Shown here: one piece after another, positions 1 to 9,280 of the stretch | How the letters are laid out: every line of letters starts with the position of its first letter | Numbering within the stretch: the stretch's first letter is position 1 | DNA from: Paenibacillus sacheonensis | GTDB taxonomy: Bacteria > Bacillota > Bacilli > Paenibacillales > Paenibacillaceae | Assembly: GCF_009909195.1 (NCBI RefSeq) | Contig: NZ_JAAAMU010000005.1 | Coordinates: 248,001 to 312,000 of the forward strand | Direction of reading: 5' to 3' | Length of the DNA stretch: 64,000 nt | Made by a program: the position numbers and the translations under genes | The notes under the pieces: generated by a model | Told to the model about the DNA's origin: nothing | Databases searched by the model: none | The model's input: the letters and a program-made list of their open reading frames with translations, nothing else

Positions 1-2
1 TC

Positions 3-722
3 GAGAAAGAGCAGAGCGGCAGCTATCTCATCCAAGGCAGGGACCAGTCCAGAAAAATCGTCAGTCCGCAGCGGGTCGGACTTGCGGGCATCCACGGCCG
101 ATTGGCGAAGTGGAATCTGCGGGAAAACCGTTATCTGGTCCAGCAGGGCATTCAGCTCAAGCTGCCGAGCGGCCGCGTGCACGACTACCGGATGCTGGTG
201 CAGAAGAACCGCAGCGGCGAATGGGAAGTCACCGGATGCGCGGGGCGGATCGGGGCCAGAGGCAGCATCACCTCCAACCTGCACGGCGGCGGTCAAGCGA
301 TCAAAATGAAAACGCTGCTCGGCGATTGGATCAAGAATGAAGAAACCACCGCTGCCGTCAAACGGAAAGCCGAAGAGCTTGGCGTCGATATCGCGGCTTA
401 CTTGGAACGCTCCTATGGCCGCCTCTGCGAGCTGGCCTTGGACCTGGCGATCGACCGCAAAGGCCAGATCTGGCTGCTGGAGGTCAATCCCAAGCCTTCC
501 CGGGAAGTCTTCATCCAAGCCGGAGAACGCGAAACGTACCGCCTCGCGATTATAAGGCCGCTGGAATACGCCGTCTGGTTATACGACCAGAAGGCGCAGC
601 GGAAGGATAAAGCGAAGGCGTCGGATCTCGACGGCAGAGAGTTTTTCGAGCCGAAGGAAACCAAGGTGAAGGAATTCGATGCGAAGGAGCTTGGCAGATA
701 TCGCTTCGATTACGGCGATTGA
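3..722 (+). CDS. YheC/YheD family ATP-grasp protein (5' end missing)
   Basis: The reading frame is open to the window edge, so only the last 239 residues are present and the start lies outside. The text matches the C-terminal half of the YheC/YheD ATP-grasp family, which is known as endospore coat-associated in Bacillus. Signs are the run LKLPSGRVHDYRML, the glycine-rich stretch ending in SNLHGGG, and the late block LALDLAIDRKGQIWLLEVNP, which carries the metal-binding E and N of the ATP-grasp active site. A TTG at 102 gives a shorter frame but sits inside the conserved domain, so I do not take it as the start. The substrate is unknown. A strong hairpin follows the stop codon. Confidence 0.85.
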   Translation, partial: EKEQSGSYLIQGRDQSRKIVSPQRVGLAGIHGRLAKWNLRENRYLVQQGIQLKLPSGRVHDYRMLVQKNRSGEWEVTGCAGRIGARGSITSNLHGGGQAIKMKTLLGDWIKNEETTAAVKRKAEELGVDIAAYLERSYGRLCELALDLAIDRKGQIWLLEVNPKPSREVFIQAGERETYRLAIIRPLEYAVWLYDQKAQRKDKAKASDLDGREFFEPKETKVKEFDAKELGRYRFDYGD

Positions 723-727
723 ACAAC

Positions 728-782
728 GAACAGCACACCCCCGGTTTGCGCCGTCCATGCGCGAATCGGGGGTGTGCTGTTC
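728..782. terminator. Bidirectional hairpin between convergent genes
   Basis: A perfect 16-bp inverted repeat (728-743 with 767-782, core CACACCCCCG) sits 6 nt after the YheC/D stop and 17 nt from the stop of the facing HAD gene. There is no good T-run on either side, so its strength as an intrinsic terminator is uncertain. Confidence 0.6.
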
Positions 783-798
783 AATCGGGGAATTGCGA

Positions 799-1485
799 TC
801 AGGACGGATTCGACACCAGCTCCAGCAGCTGGCGGAAATCGCCGATCAGCGCGTCGGCGCCGTTCAATTCTTCTTGGCGCCCATAAACCGCATACGCGCA
901 GCCGACGACCTGCAGTCCGTTGTTCTTGCCGGCTTCCACGTCGGAGGAGCGATCTCCTACCATCCATGCGGACGAAACGCCATGGTCCTTCAGCAGACGT
1001 TCCACGAGATGCACCTTGGAAGCCGTGCCGTACTCGCCAGCGCTGTACAAGCCGTCGAACAACGGCGCGATGCCTCTGTAACGGGCAACCTCCTTCACGT
1101 AGCGTTCCAGGCCATTGCTTGCCACGAACAGCCTGAAGCCTTGCGCCTTCAGTTCCCGAAGGGTCTCCGCGACATGGGGATACAGTTCCCCCTCGCCGCT
1201 CTCCAGCCCTTCGAGCTCGTATTGAAGCATCAGCTCGTCGGCGCGGCGCTGGGCCGCTTCCGAGCCGTCCGGCATCACGCTGCGCCATATGTCCGCCAGC
1301 AGCATGCCGAGGCAGCCAAGCAGCTTCTCGACCGGGGGAGCGGGGTTCGTATACAGCCCTTCCTCGCGAAGGGTTTGGAAGATCCGCTCATGCACGCCCT
1401 TGAGCAGCGTATCCGTTTCGAACAACGTGCCGTCCATATCAAAAATCAACGCTTCCGGACGCGAAAGCGATTCATTCCTACGCAT
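799..1485 (-). CDS. HAD-superfamily hydrolase (phosphoglycolate phosphatase-like)
   Basis: 228 residues. HAD motif I is IFDMDGTLFETD near the N-terminus; motif II is the LFVASNG region; motifs III and IV are the lysine in TASKVHLVERLLKDHG and WMVGDRSSDVEAG. A helical cap of type C1 lies between motifs I and II, as in small-molecule phosphatases. The start at 1485 is preferred over an upstream TTG-type start at 1530 because AAGGAG lies 9 nt upstream of it. The true substrate cannot be told from sequence. The gene stands alone, converging on the YheC/D gene. Confidence 0.88.
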   Translation of the reverse strand: MRRNESLSRPEALIFDMDGTLFETDTLLKGVHERIFQTLREEGLYTNPAPPVEKLLGCLGMLLADIWRSVMPDGSEAAQRRADELMLQYELEGLESGEGELYPHVAETLRELKAQGFRLFVASNGLERYVKEVARYRGIAPLFDGLYSAGEYGTASKVHLVERLLKDHGVSSAWMVGDRSSDVEAGKNNGLQVVGCAYAVYGRQEELNGADALIGDFRQLLELVSNPS

Positions 1486-1593
1486 TATGCAGGGCTCCTT
1501 TTCACGAACGCAGCGTACGCATCGAAGCATTTCGAACGAACGCCCGTCTGCTGTATCCCCTAATCATACTGGAAAGGAAGTCCATGGCGCAAG

Positions 1594-1630
1594 ACGAAGG
1601 GCGGCCTGCCGTTCCGGCCCGCCCCTTCGT
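1594..1630 (-). terminator. GC-rich hairpin after the phosphodiester glycosidase gene
   Basis: An imperfect inverted repeat (ACGAAGGG at its left end, CCCCTTCGT at its right) starts directly at the stop codon of the minus-strand gene. No T-run follows, so the terminator call is weak. Confidence 0.35.
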
Positions 1631-2806
1631 TCACCACTTGCCCGCATCGATGTCGCCTGGCTTCAGACCTTCCCATACATTTCGGATGTCCGCCTGTTCC
1701 GGATGCTCGAAGACGAGAAAGGCGGTCGGCAGATACCGCCCATCGCCGCTGGTCGTCGACGGCTTGTTCAGTACCTCGCCGTCCTTGACAAGCACCGTCG
1801 AGGAGCCGCCGTCCAGGTTAGCGGCGATGACAGCGCCGTGCTCCAGCATGATCTGCTGCACATCGTACAGATTGGCTCCGATGCTGTGTCCCGGCTGCCG
1901 GCCGTCGATGACGACGAACAGAATCGCACCGTCCTCCCGCTGCCCCATGGCAGTGCGCGGGGCAATGCCCCATCCGTCGGCGGCGTTCTTGATCAACCCT
2001 TTTCCGTTCACGATGATGCGCGGCTGGAAGGTGACCGCTTCCCGCACGTCCATTCGCTTCAGTTCATCCAGCGAATAGCGGCCCGCGACCATCTTGCCCG
2101 CTCCGTCGATGCCGACGACCTGCGTCGATTTCGATCGGCCTAGATCGCTGTAGAACAACTGGCCGCCGGACATGACGATGCCGATGGGCTGGAAACCGTT
2201 TCCTTCCCAATTCGGATCGGCGAAGCCTCCTCCGTTCACCCCGGCTACCGCGCCCGTCCGCTGGACCATGCTCGGCACCCGCTCTCCTCTGCCTTGCTTC
2301 TCGGGAACGGCAATCCGGATCTTGGTCGGATCATTGACCGTCATGACGTACCCGCTGTAGCCGCGCCCGGAGATCGGCTCGATCTCGACGAGGGGCTTGG
2401 CCTGTACGGTCTGCACGACCGGCGATTTGCTTGCCGGCGCAGGTGCCGCAACCGCTGCGGGGCGTATCACATGCGTATCGCGCTCCTCGCCCATGGCGTC
2501 GAACTGACGTTGGTACGCTTGCACGCGCGTGTCGAGCGCATGCTGCCCGATCAAATATTTGGCCCAGACCCGATGTTGGGTCGTAATGAGCGTATCCGCC
2601 ATCAAATATCGGATATTGTTGCCCGAAGGCGTCAGAAACAGCCAGCCGGCGCCACTGGCACCGAGAAGCAGGAAGAATGCGAAAAAGGCAGCTACGATGC
2701 GCAGCCATATCCGTTTGCGCCTGACAGCTTGTTTCGGCAATGCTTTCCTTGACAGCGGACTGTCGGACGATTCGCCCGCAAGCCCGGCAGTAACTTTCGT
2801 ACGCAC
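1631..2806 (-). CDS. Membrane-anchored phosphodiester glycosidase family protein (NAGPA domain)
   Basis: About 391 residues. The N-terminus is basic (AVRRKRIW) and is followed by one membrane segment (IVAAFFAFFLLLGASGAGWLFL), so the bulk should face outside. The C-terminal half is a phosphodiester glycosidase (NAGPA/DUF2233-type) domain: VNGGGF, then GWGIAPRTAMGQ, FVVIDGRQPGHSIGA, and the hallmark NLDGGSSTVLVKDG. Family members act on sugar phosphodiesters or cell-envelope glycans. A GTG at 2806 is chosen because GGGAGGG lies 7 nt upstream; an ATG at 2842, 12 codons earlier, has no good ribosome site. The substrate is unknown. Confidence 0.85.
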   Translation of the reverse strand: MRTKVTAGLAGESSDSPLSRKALPKQAVRRKRIWLRIVAAFFAFFLLLGASGAGWLFLTPSGNNIRYLMADTLITTQHRVWAKYLIGQHALDTRVQAYQRQFDAMGEERDTHVIRPAAVAAPAPASKSPVVQTVQAKPLVEIEPISGRGYSGYVMTVNDPTKIRIAVPEKQGRGERVPSMVQRTGAVAGVNGGGFADPNWEGNGFQPIGIVMSGGQLFYSDLGRSKSTQVVGIDGAGKMVAGRYSLDELKRMDVREAVTFQPRIIVNGKGLIKNAADGWGIAPRTAMGQREDGAILFVVIDGRQPGHSIGANLYDVQQIMLEHGAVIAANLDGGSSTVLVKDGEVLNKPSTTSGDGRYLPTAFLVFEHPEQADIRNVWEGLKPGDIDAGKW

Positions 2807-2955
2807 ACCTTCGCCCTCCCGTCGGTTCGCTCCGAATCCCATACCGGATACCTAGTAAACGCGAAGCGGTTTCCAAAAGTTTCATCCTGCTTCCGAATAC
2901 GACAAAACTAGTGCGCATTCGCCAACATCCGGCATCCTCAATCTTCCGGAAACGC

Positions 2956-2985
2956 CAAAAAGCCGGATCCGCCTTCGGTCCGGCT
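2956..2985 (-). terminator. Terminator of the cotJ operon
   Basis: Hairpin AGCCGGA/TCCGGCT at 2961-2985. On the minus strand it is followed by a T5 run (A-run at 2957-2961 on the plus strand). It lies 35 nt after the cotJC stop. Confidence 0.75.
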
Positions 2986-3019
2986 GAACGTGCTCTCTTC
3001 AAACAAGTGGATGCAAGAT

Positions 3020-3589
3020 TCAAAATACTTTCTTCGTTTCGCGGTCCGCCTTGATCATTTCCACCGCTTCCTTGAACCGCATGGCATGCACGATCTCGCG
3101 CTCGCGCAGAAACTTCAAGCCGTCCTGAAGATCGACATCGTCCGTCATGTCGATGATCCACTGGTAGGTCGCGCGCGCCTTCTCTTCTGCGGCGATATCC
3201 TCATAGAGATCGGCAAGCGGGTCGCCTTTCGCCTGAATATACGCCGCCGTCCATGGAACGCCGGAAGCATTCTGATAGAACAGCGCGTTGTCGTGAATGA
3301 CGTAATGATCGCCGAGACCTGCTTCCTCCATCTGCCGCGGCGTCGCATCCTTCGTCAGCTTATAAATCATCGTCGCGATCATTTCCAGATGCGCAAACTC
3401 CTCGGTACCGATGTCCGTCAGCAGGCCGACAACCTTATCCGGTATGCTGTAGCGTTGATTTAAGTATCGGAGCGCAGCAGACAGCTCGCCGTCCGCTCCG
3501 CCGTACTGCTCCACCAAATACCTGGCCACCCGCGGGTCGCATTTGCTGACGCGCACGGGGTACTGGAGCTTCTTCTCATAAATCCACAC
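3020..3589 (-). CDS. cotJC: Spore coat protein CotJC (manganese catalase family)
   Basis: 189 residues, the normal length for CotJC. It has the four-helix di-metal ligand pattern of manganese catalases: E41-type in the first helix, GTEEFAHLEMI in the second, AAEEKARATY and EREIVHAMRFKEA in the third and fourth. In Bacillus, CotJC is an inner coat protein made in the mother cell. The GTG start has GGGAGGT 4 nt upstream. It is the last gene of a three-gene operon in the order cotJA-cotJB-cotJC, with a terminator just beyond. Confidence 0.95.
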   Translation of the reverse strand: MWIYEKKLQYPVRVSKCDPRVARYLVEQYGGADGELSAALRYLNQRYSIPDKVVGLLTDIGTEEFAHLEMIATMIYKLTKDATPRQMEEAGLGDHYVIHDNALFYQNASGVPWTAAYIQAKGDPLADLYEDIAAEEKARATYQWIIDMTDDVDLQDGLKFLREREIVHAMRFKEAVEMIKADRETKKVF

Positions 3590-3616
3590 GTACCTCCCAC
3601 CTCCTCCGGTTGTTCG

Positions 3617-3880
3617 TTACACCTGCCACGGCCACGGGCTCTCGACCCACTGCCAAGGATACTTGGAATAGCTGTGCCCGAATTGCATAAGCGGCCCGTA
3701 CTGCATCTCGAACTGATTGGCGCATTGCTGGCGCTGCTGGGCCAGCTGATTGAATTGTTGGAGGGCCTGCATGTCGTTCGGATGCGTGTCGAGGTACAGC
3801 GTCAGCTCGACCAGCGCGAAATCCAGCTGCTGCAGCTCGAGCAGCTGCCTGTAATACTGTTCGTCCAGCTTCTTATCCAC
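3617..3880 (-). CDS. cotJB: Spore coat protein CotJB
   Basis: 87 residues, typical for CotJB. It begins with a predicted helical stretch (YYRQLLELQQLDFALVELTL), continues with YLDTHPNDMQALQQFN, a conserved family run, and ends with an aromatic tail, WQWVESPWPWQV. The start is GTG with AAGGGGGT upstream. The gene overlaps the end of cotJA by 8 nt, which indicates translational coupling. It has no known enzymatic activity; in Bacillus it is needed with CotJA for CotJC assembly. Confidence 0.95.
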   Translation of the reverse strand: MDKKLDEQYYRQLLELQQLDFALVELTLYLDTHPNDMQALQQFNQLAQQRQQCANQFEMQYGPLMQFGHSYSKYPWQWVESPWPWQV

Positions 3881-4109
3881 CGGTCTCGGACCCCCTTGGA
3901 CTGCACTTGGATTCGTAGGGTCCGTACAGGGCAGGCCACAACGTTCCGTACCTGAGCGCGTCCGCCAGCGAGAACTGCGGAAGATTCATCGGCTGGTAAG
4001 GAATGAACTGATTTGGCGGAACATAATAGGTTTTCACGTATTTGGGCGGGCAAGGGTCAAACGGACCTACGAAAGGATACCAGTCACGTGTCGGTTTAAC
4101 GGCGTTCAA
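3873..4109 (-). CDS. cotJA: Spore coat-associated protein CotJA
   Basis: 78 residues. A proline- and tyrosine-rich N-terminus (PFDPCPPKYVKTYYVPPNQ) is followed by the conserved FSLADALRYGTLWPALYGPY run of CotJA. The start is a TTG with AAGGAGG 10 nt upstream; no ATG or GTG is better placed. First gene of cotJABC. In B. subtilis the operon is under mother-cell sigma-E. Confidence 0.93.
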   Translation of the reverse strand: MNAVKPTRDWYPFVGPFDPCPPKYVKTYYVPPNQFIPYQPMNLPQFSLADALRYGTLWPALYGPYESKCSPRGSETGG

Positions 4110-4161
4110 CTTCTCTTCGCCTCCTTCTGTGCGATGCTGTTTGCTTTCCTGTTATCACCTA

Positions 4162-4190
4162 TACTTATGTTGGAGGCTGGGCGATTTTGC
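4162..4190 (-). promoter_or_regulatory. Weak sigma-E-like promoter upstream of cotJA
   Basis: On the minus strand GCAAAAT (4190-4184) is followed after exactly 14 nt by CATAAGTA (4169-4162). This is 5/7 and 5/8 against the sigma-E consensus KMATATT-N14-CATACAHT. The spacing is right but the hexamers are poor. Confidence 0.35.
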
Positions 4191-4274
4191 TTGGACATCA
4201 ATTATTTCATTGCGGAGAGGCAAAATGATTTCCCGGGGAATAGCTTGACGAATCGGAATCGTTGCACGCAAAAG

Positions 4275-4300
4275 GAGCCTGCGTCATATGACGCAGGCTC
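4275..4300 (-). terminator. Terminator of the CNNM/CBS transporter gene
   Basis: A perfect 26-nt palindrome (arm GAGCCTGCGTCAT) lies 63 nt beyond the stop at 4364. On the minus strand it is followed by CTTTTG, a short T-run. Confidence 0.7.
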
Positions 4301-4363
4301 CAATATGGCTCCTATCGGGTTCCACTCCCGAACCACGGCTGCATACGCAGCGCTTGCCTGTAA

Positions 4364-5710
4364 TTATTCACCTAAGCCGGCTTGCTCCTCCGGCTCCGTT
4401 GATTTGCCGTTGCGAAAAATGAAGACGCGCAGCACGCGCAGCGGCTCGCTCTCCGCTACCTCGAATATGTAACCGTCGAACTCGACCCTCTTGCCCTGTT
4501 CCGGATTGCCTTCGAGCTTCGTAAACAGCCAGCCGCCGATCGTGTCGACGTCGTCGTCCTCGATAGCGAGATCGAACATATCGTTGATCTCTTCGATGAG
4601 CATGCGCCCTTCCACGGAAGTAACGTCGCCCTTGACGATAATATCCGGCTGTTCATTGTCGAATTCGTCGTGAATCTCGCCGACGATCTCTTCAAGAATC
4701 AGCTCCGTCGTCAGCATGCCGGCCGTGCCGCCGTATTCGTCCACCACGATCGCAAGCTGCGAGTGCTTGCGCTGCATCAGCTGCAGCACGTGGCTGACTT
4801 CCATCGACTCCGGAACGTTCAGAATCGGACGGAGAAATTTATTCATGCTTTGTTCTTCGTCCGGATCGGATGTGAGCAGGTCCGTGATGTGCACGAAGCC
4901 GATCAGTTCATCCTTATCCTCGACGCAGACGGGATATCGGGTATGTTTGGTCGCATAGACGATTTTCATGTTTTCCTCGAACGACAGATTCGCATATAAG
5001 CAATCCATATCGGTACGCGGAAGCATGACTTCCCTCGCCAGCCGGTCGGAAAATTCGAATATGTTATCGAACAGCTTCATTTCGTCCTTATTAATGATGC
5101 CGCTCTTCGCGCTCTGATCCATCAAAATCCGGATTTCTTCCTCCGTATGCGCCGAATCATGCTCGCTGGCCGGCTTAACGCCGAAGATCCGGAGCAGCCC
5201 GTTCGCGGAGCCGTTCAAGAGCCAGATCGCGGGCAGGAAGATCCGGTAGAAATACAACAGGGGCATGGATGCCCAGAGCGAGGTAGCCTCGGATTTCTGA
5301 ATCGCGAGCGACTTCGGCGCCAGCTCCCCGAGCACGATGTGCAGGAACGTAATGACCAGGAAGCCGATGACGACGGACACGGTATGCATGACTGCCCCAT
5401 CGCTTAGACCGAGAAGATGAAACAACGGTTCCACGATCAGCTCGGAAACGGCAGGTTCTCCTACCCAGCCCAGACCGAGCGAAGCAAGCGTAATGCCCAA
5501 TTGGGTTGCGGACAAATACGCATCCAGCCGGTCGTTGACCTTGATTGCATATTTGGCGCGCTTATGGCCTTCGTTGGCAAGCTGCGTCAAGCGCGACTGC
5601 CTGACCTTTACGAGCGAAAATTCGGCGGCAACGAAAAAACCGTTTAAGATGACTAAAATGAAGACGATGCACAGATTCCAAAAAATCTTCCCGAATTCAA
5701 AGTCCTGCAA
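4364..5710 (-). CDS. CNNM/CBS-domain transporter family protein (hemolysin C-like)
   Basis: 448 residues. An N-terminal DUF21/CNNM membrane domain (about 10-195, starting [20 protein letters not shown]) carries four hydrophobic segments. It is followed by two CBS domains (about 215-340; MLPRTDMDC and [17 protein letters not shown]) and a CorC/HlyC C-terminal domain (about 355-435). Such proteins export or regulate Mg2+ or other divalent cations; the hemolysin label is historical. The start is probably the TTG at 5710, with AGGAG about 12 nt upstream. It is a single-gene unit. Confidence 0.9.
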   Translation of the reverse strand: MQDFEFGKIFWNLCIVFILVILNGFFVAAEFSLVKVRQSRLTQLANEGHKRAKYAIKVNDRLDAYLSATQLGITLASLGLGWVGEPAVSELIVEPLFHLLGLSDGAVMHTVSVVIGFLVITFLHIVLGELAPKSLAIQKSEATSLWASMPLLYFYRIFLPAIWLLNGSANGLLRIFGVKPASEHDSAHTEEEIRILMDQSAKSGIINKDEMKLFDNIFEFSDRLAREVMLPRTDMDCLYANLSFEENMKIVYATKHTRYPVCVEDKDELIGFVHITDLLTSDPDEEQSMNKFLRPILNVPESMEVSHVLQLMQRKHSQLAIVVDEYGGTAGMLTTELILEEIVGEIHDEFDNEQPDIIVKGDVTSVEGRMLIEEINDMFDLAIEDDDVDTIGGWLFTKLEGNPEQGKRVEFDGYIFEVAESEPLRVLRVFIFRNGKSTEPEEQAGLGE

Positions 5711-5772
5711 AGGAAATTCCCGCTCCTCTCATCGGCATTCCAGCCGCTTTCTCTCTGTGGTGAAGCTGTTCT

Positions 5773-6912
5773 TTATAGGACCGCTTGGCGCGACGCGAAG
5801 TCGACATCGCGGTAATACATATCCTTCACGAGCAAATTCGGGCCGCAGCATGCCGCTGCCGGACAGTGGCAGTCCACGCTCTTGGCAAGCGGATGGGAGA
5901 GCCAGCGATCGAAGAGATCATCCAGACGGCCGCTCCGGATATTGCCGAATGCCGGGACGTCGGAGAAATCGGTCACGAACACGTCGCCCGTAAATAAATT
6001 CACGTTCAAGCGATTGCGCCCGTCGGGGTCATTGCGGACCGTCACGAACGGTTCGTTCGCGAGCCGCCTCAGCAGCTCCCGGTCTGCGGCATCCTCGCTG
6101 CAGCCGTAGAACGGCAGCGTGCCGAACAGCATCCATAAGGAGCGGTCCCGGCGATCCAGCAGGTCCGTGATCGCAGATCGCATCTGCGCAGGCGTGATGA
6201 CCGGCAGGTCGGAAGCGAAAGCGCTTGGATACATGGGATGCACTTCATGGCGCTTACAGCCCATTTCGACGATAAGGCGATGGATTTCCGGCATTTTGTC
6301 GTACGTGCGGTAATTGATCATCGACTCCGCCGATACGAACAAGCCGCCTTCGCTCAGTCGTCTCGCGTTGTCCAGCATCCGTTCATACATGCGCGCGGCG
6401 GCCGCCTTCGGGACGGGGTGGCCGCTCTTGGCAAAACCGATTTCATGAAAATCATCCGCGGTCGTGTAATTGAATGAAATATGCATGACATCCAAGTAAG
6501 GCGCGATGGCTTCGTAACGATTGTAATCCAACGTAATATTCGAATTGATTTGAGAAAATATACCCCGGCTGCGTGCATATTGAAGCAGCGGGATCATATA
6601 TTCCTTCACCGAACGCTCGGAGAAGGTCGGCTCGCCGCCGGTAATGCTGATCGTCTGCAGATGCTCGACTTCATCCAGCTTGCGCAGCATGAGATCCAGC
6701 GGCAGCTTCTCCGGCTCCGTTAACACGAGCGTATCGCCGACCGCGCAATGCTCGCAGCGCATATTGCATAGATTAGACAGCGTCATCTCCACGCTCGTCA
6801 GCCGATGGCGTCCATGGCGGCGCAGCGAGAAGATCGGATCCCAGGGATCGTCAGCGGGGGTAAATCGTAACGGTAAAGCGTTCAACATGTACTCAACACC
6901 TGACTTTTTCAT
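5773..6912 (-). CDS. yfkAB: Radical SAM protein of the YfkAB type (CxCxxxxC)
   Basis: 379 residues. The radical SAM cluster motif is CNMRCEHC (C49, C53, C56), followed by the glycine motif SITGGEPTFSE. A second cysteine group near the C-terminus, CHCPAAAC, is the CxCxxxxC signature of the YfkAB family. It probably holds an auxiliary iron-sulfur cluster, as in SPASM-like proteins. The reaction is unknown. Two starts are possible: ATG 6912 without a clear ribosome site, or ATG 6888 with AGGTG upstream. In B. subtilis the gene was long split by sequencing errors; here it is one intact frame. Confidence 0.88.
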   Translation of the reverse strand: MKKSGVEYMLNALPLRFTPADDPWDPIFSLRRHGRHRLTSVEMTLSNLCNMRCEHCAVGDTLVLTEPEKLPLDLMLRKLDEVEHLQTISITGGEPTFSERSVKEYMIPLLQYARSRGIFSQINSNITLDYNRYEAIAPYLDVMHISFNYTTADDFHEIGFAKSGHPVPKAAAARMYERMLDNARRLSEGGLFVSAESMINYRTYDKMPEIHRLIVEMGCKRHEVHPMYPSAFASDLPVITPAQMRSAITDLLDRRDRSLWMLFGTLPFYGCSEDAADRELLRRLANEPFVTVRNDPDGRNRLNVNLFTGDVFVTDFSDVPAFGNIRSGRLDDLFDRWLSHPLAKSVDCHCPAAACCGPNLLVKDMYYRDVDFASRQAVL

Positions 6913-7020
6913 GATTGCGTGACGGGCTTCGCGGCTTTTATCCTATTGTAATGTCCACGGGCGATTGTTGCAAACGATCAGGCCCAAGATAATCGCCGAT
7001 TCAGCCAGCAGCGAACAGAC

Positions 7021-7043
7021 AAAAGGAGCCGTCTAGGCTCCTT
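7021..7043 (-). terminator. Terminator of the first HD-GYP gene
   Basis: Hairpin AAGGAGCC/GGCTCCTT (7023-7030 with 7036-7043), 58 nt past the stop. On the minus strand it is followed by TTTTGTC. Confidence 0.7.
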
Positions 7044-7101
7044 AGGATGATGATATAAGAACGTACGGTTTTCAGGAGTGCTAACGCCCGTATCCTGTGT
7101 G

Positions 7102-8217
7102 CTACGAACCAGCCACTTCGGCCAGCGCTGCATTGTCGTTGACGCTGACGATCATGACGGTAAGCTGCTTGGATAAATCCACCTCGTACGGGGTTTGGAG
7201 CACTTCTCCGTCCCTGTTGTTCAGCACGCGCACGACCGGCCGGTGCGGGCAGGACGAATTGATGTCTACGACAACCCCGCTTTCGCCGGTTTGCAGCCGC
7301 ACGGCGATGCCGAGCGGATAGATCGCTACTTTGTCCCGGAACAGCTGCAGCATCTTCTGATCGTACAACGTGCCCGTTCCCGCATAGAGCGACTCCACGG
7401 CTTCGTGCGGCAGCATAGGGCTGCGATACACCCGCGTCGTCGTCATGGCGTCGTAGGAATCGACGATGCCGATCAGCTTGGCATATTCGTGAATATCGTC
7501 GCTTTTGATTCCGCGCGGATAACCGCTGCCGTCCAGCCGTTCGTGATGCTGGTAGGCGCAGTGGGCAGCGACGAGCGGTATGTTCGGTTCGTCCTTCAGC
7601 AAATAATAGCCCCGCTCCGTATGCCGTTTCATTTCCTCGTATTCATCAATGGTCAGCTTCCCATCTTTCTTCAGGACATGAACGCCGATCTGCGTCTTGC
7701 CGACGTCATGCAGCAAGGCGCCGAGTCCGAGCGTCATCAGCTCTTCCCGGGAGTAGCCGTTCGCAATGCCAAGCACGGTCGTATAGACGGAAACATTCAA
7801 CGAATGATGAAACAAATAATTGTCGACGATGCCCATGTTCATGAGCATGACCATGGCATCCTTCTGTTCGGTCAAGTCATCGATGACCATACCCATTATT
7901 TGGCGAAAGGACTTGCCTATATAAGGATAGGTGACCCCGTTCTTGCGGTTAGGCCGATTCATCAGGTCCCGGAAATTCGTCCGGATCTCGGATAACGCCC
8001 GGTGCCTCGTCTCTTCGCTGATGAGGTCCGGTACGATTAGATCCGCCGTCCGCGGGTCCTGGATATATACATAATGGATGCCGCATTCATAGAGGCGGGT
8101 AATAAGCTTATGGTTCAGTTCAACGTCCGCTGCAAGCAATACGAGGCCGTCTTCAGAATAGATTTTTTTTGCGAGCCTCATGCCGGGCTGGCACATTTGA
8201 ACGGGCAATAATCGCAT
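7102..8217 (-). CDS. HD-GYP domain protein (putative c-di-GMP phosphodiesterase)
   Basis: 371 residues. An N-terminal region of about 130 residues (RLLPVQMCQPGMRLAKKIYSE, a fold common ahead of HD-GYP) precedes a complete HD-GYP domain: LLHDVGKTQIG with the HDxGK signature, then HHERLDGSGYPRG, then the late aspartate in VDSYDAM. A C-terminal tail of about 90 residues resembles the PilZ-like tails of this group. The start at 8217 is chosen because AGGAG lies 8 nt upstream; the frame is open further up but has no ribosome site. It should hydrolyse c-di-GMP or a related dinucleotide. Confidence 0.9.
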   Translation of the reverse strand: MRLLPVQMCQPGMRLAKKIYSEDGLVLLAADVELNHKLITRLYECGIHYVYIQDPRTADLIVPDLISEETRHRALSEIRTNFRDLMNRPNRKNGVTYPYIGKSFRQIMGMVIDDLTEQKDAMVMLMNMGIVDNYLFHHSLNVSVYTTVLGIANGYSREELMTLGLGALLHDVGKTQIGVHVLKKDGKLTIDEYEEMKRHTERGYYLLKDEPNIPLVAAHCAYQHHERLDGSGYPRGIKSDDIHEYAKLIGIVDSYDAMTTTRVYRSPMLPHEAVESLYAGTGTLYDQKMLQLFRDKVAIYPLGIAVRLQTGESGVVVDINSSCPHRPVVRVLNNRDGEVLQTPYEVDLSKQLTVMIVSVNDNAALAEVAGS

Positions 8218-8343
8218 GCGATCGACTCCTGCACTGCATCTATTTTCCTGTGGAGGCGCGATATTCTGCAACCTCGTAATGTTAATGTAAGGGATTTTCA
8301 GGAAAAGAGCAAGATGAGATTCGTCAATTGTCGACAAAATTTT

Positions 8344-9192
8344 CTAGCGCATGACGAATATCCAGAACGCAGCCGCCAAAATAAATCGATAAATAGCGAA
8401 ATGTGTCAGTTTGACTTTTTGAATAAAACGAAGGAACAAGACAATGACGAGCCAAGCCACGACGAACGAAACGATGAACCCGACGATGAAAAACCCAAGG
8501 TTGTCTCCCGTGATGTATTTGTAGCTGTCCAGCATTTCGTAGCCGGATGCGACCACCATGATCGGAATCGCCATCAGAAAGGAGAAGTCGGCTGCCGCTT
8601 TGTAGCTGGTTCCCGTGAGCATGCCGCCGGCGATCGTCGAGCCCGAACGCGAGAAGCCCGGCCATAGCGACAAGCACTGCAGCAATCCGATCGTGAAAGC
8701 TTGGCGATACGTAATCTCGTCCATCGTCTCCGCTTTGACGCGAATACGGCCCGAATTGGATAGCTTCTCTGCTACGATCATATAGATACCGCCGACCACG
8801 AGCGAGAACAGCACGGGGGTCTGGTTGAAGCCCTCGCCCTTTATGACGTCCTTCAGCGCATAAGCGAGCAGCATAGCCGGCACGATACCGAGAGCTACAT
8901 GGATCAAGTTCAGCTTCTTGCGCGAGGAAGCGCGGCCAGCCCCGATTGCGCCGAGCGACTTGGGCTTGCGCGATATGCCGAACAGATCCGCGATCCGTTC
9001 GCGGTAGACCAGCGCCATGGCCAGAATGGCTCCCAGCTGGATCATGATTTCGAACGTGACGATGGCTTGGTCATCCGACGCGATGCCGAGCAGCTTATTC
9101 GTCAGAATCATATGCCCGGAAGAAGAAACGGGCAAAAACTCGGTCAAACCTTCCACAATACCTAAAATAATCGAATGAATAATGTCTCCCAT
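8344..9192 (-). CDS. uppP: Undecaprenyl-diphosphatase UppP (BacA)
   Basis: 282 residues with about eight membrane segments. The two signature blocks are present: EGLTEFLPVSSSGHMIL near the N-terminus (catalytic E and the S-S-G-H stretch) and PGFSRSGSTIAGGML in the second half. The enzyme removes a phosphate from undecaprenyl diphosphate at the membrane to recycle the cell-wall lipid carrier and gives bacitracin resistance. AGGAGGT lies 6 nt upstream of the ATG. It is probably a single-gene unit. Confidence 0.96.
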   Translation of the reverse strand: MGDIIHSIILGIVEGLTEFLPVSSSGHMILTNKLLGIASDDQAIVTFEIMIQLGAILAMALVYRERIADLFGISRKPKSLGAIGAGRASSRKKLNLIHVALGIVPAMLLAYALKDVIKGEGFNQTPVLFSLVVGGIYMIVAEKLSNSGRIRVKAETMDEITYRQAFTIGLLQCLSLWPGFSRSGSTIAGGMLTGTSYKAAADFSFLMAIPIMVVASGYEMLDSYKYITGDNLGFFIVGFIVSFVVAWLVIVLFLRFIQKVKLTHFAIYRFILAAAFWIFVMR

Positions 9193-9280
9193 CGGAACCT
9201 CCTGCGATAAACTAGCTTATTTCGTCAACGACATGCCTATGAAGATAGACGCTGCATTCCCGTTAATCATATCAGGTTGC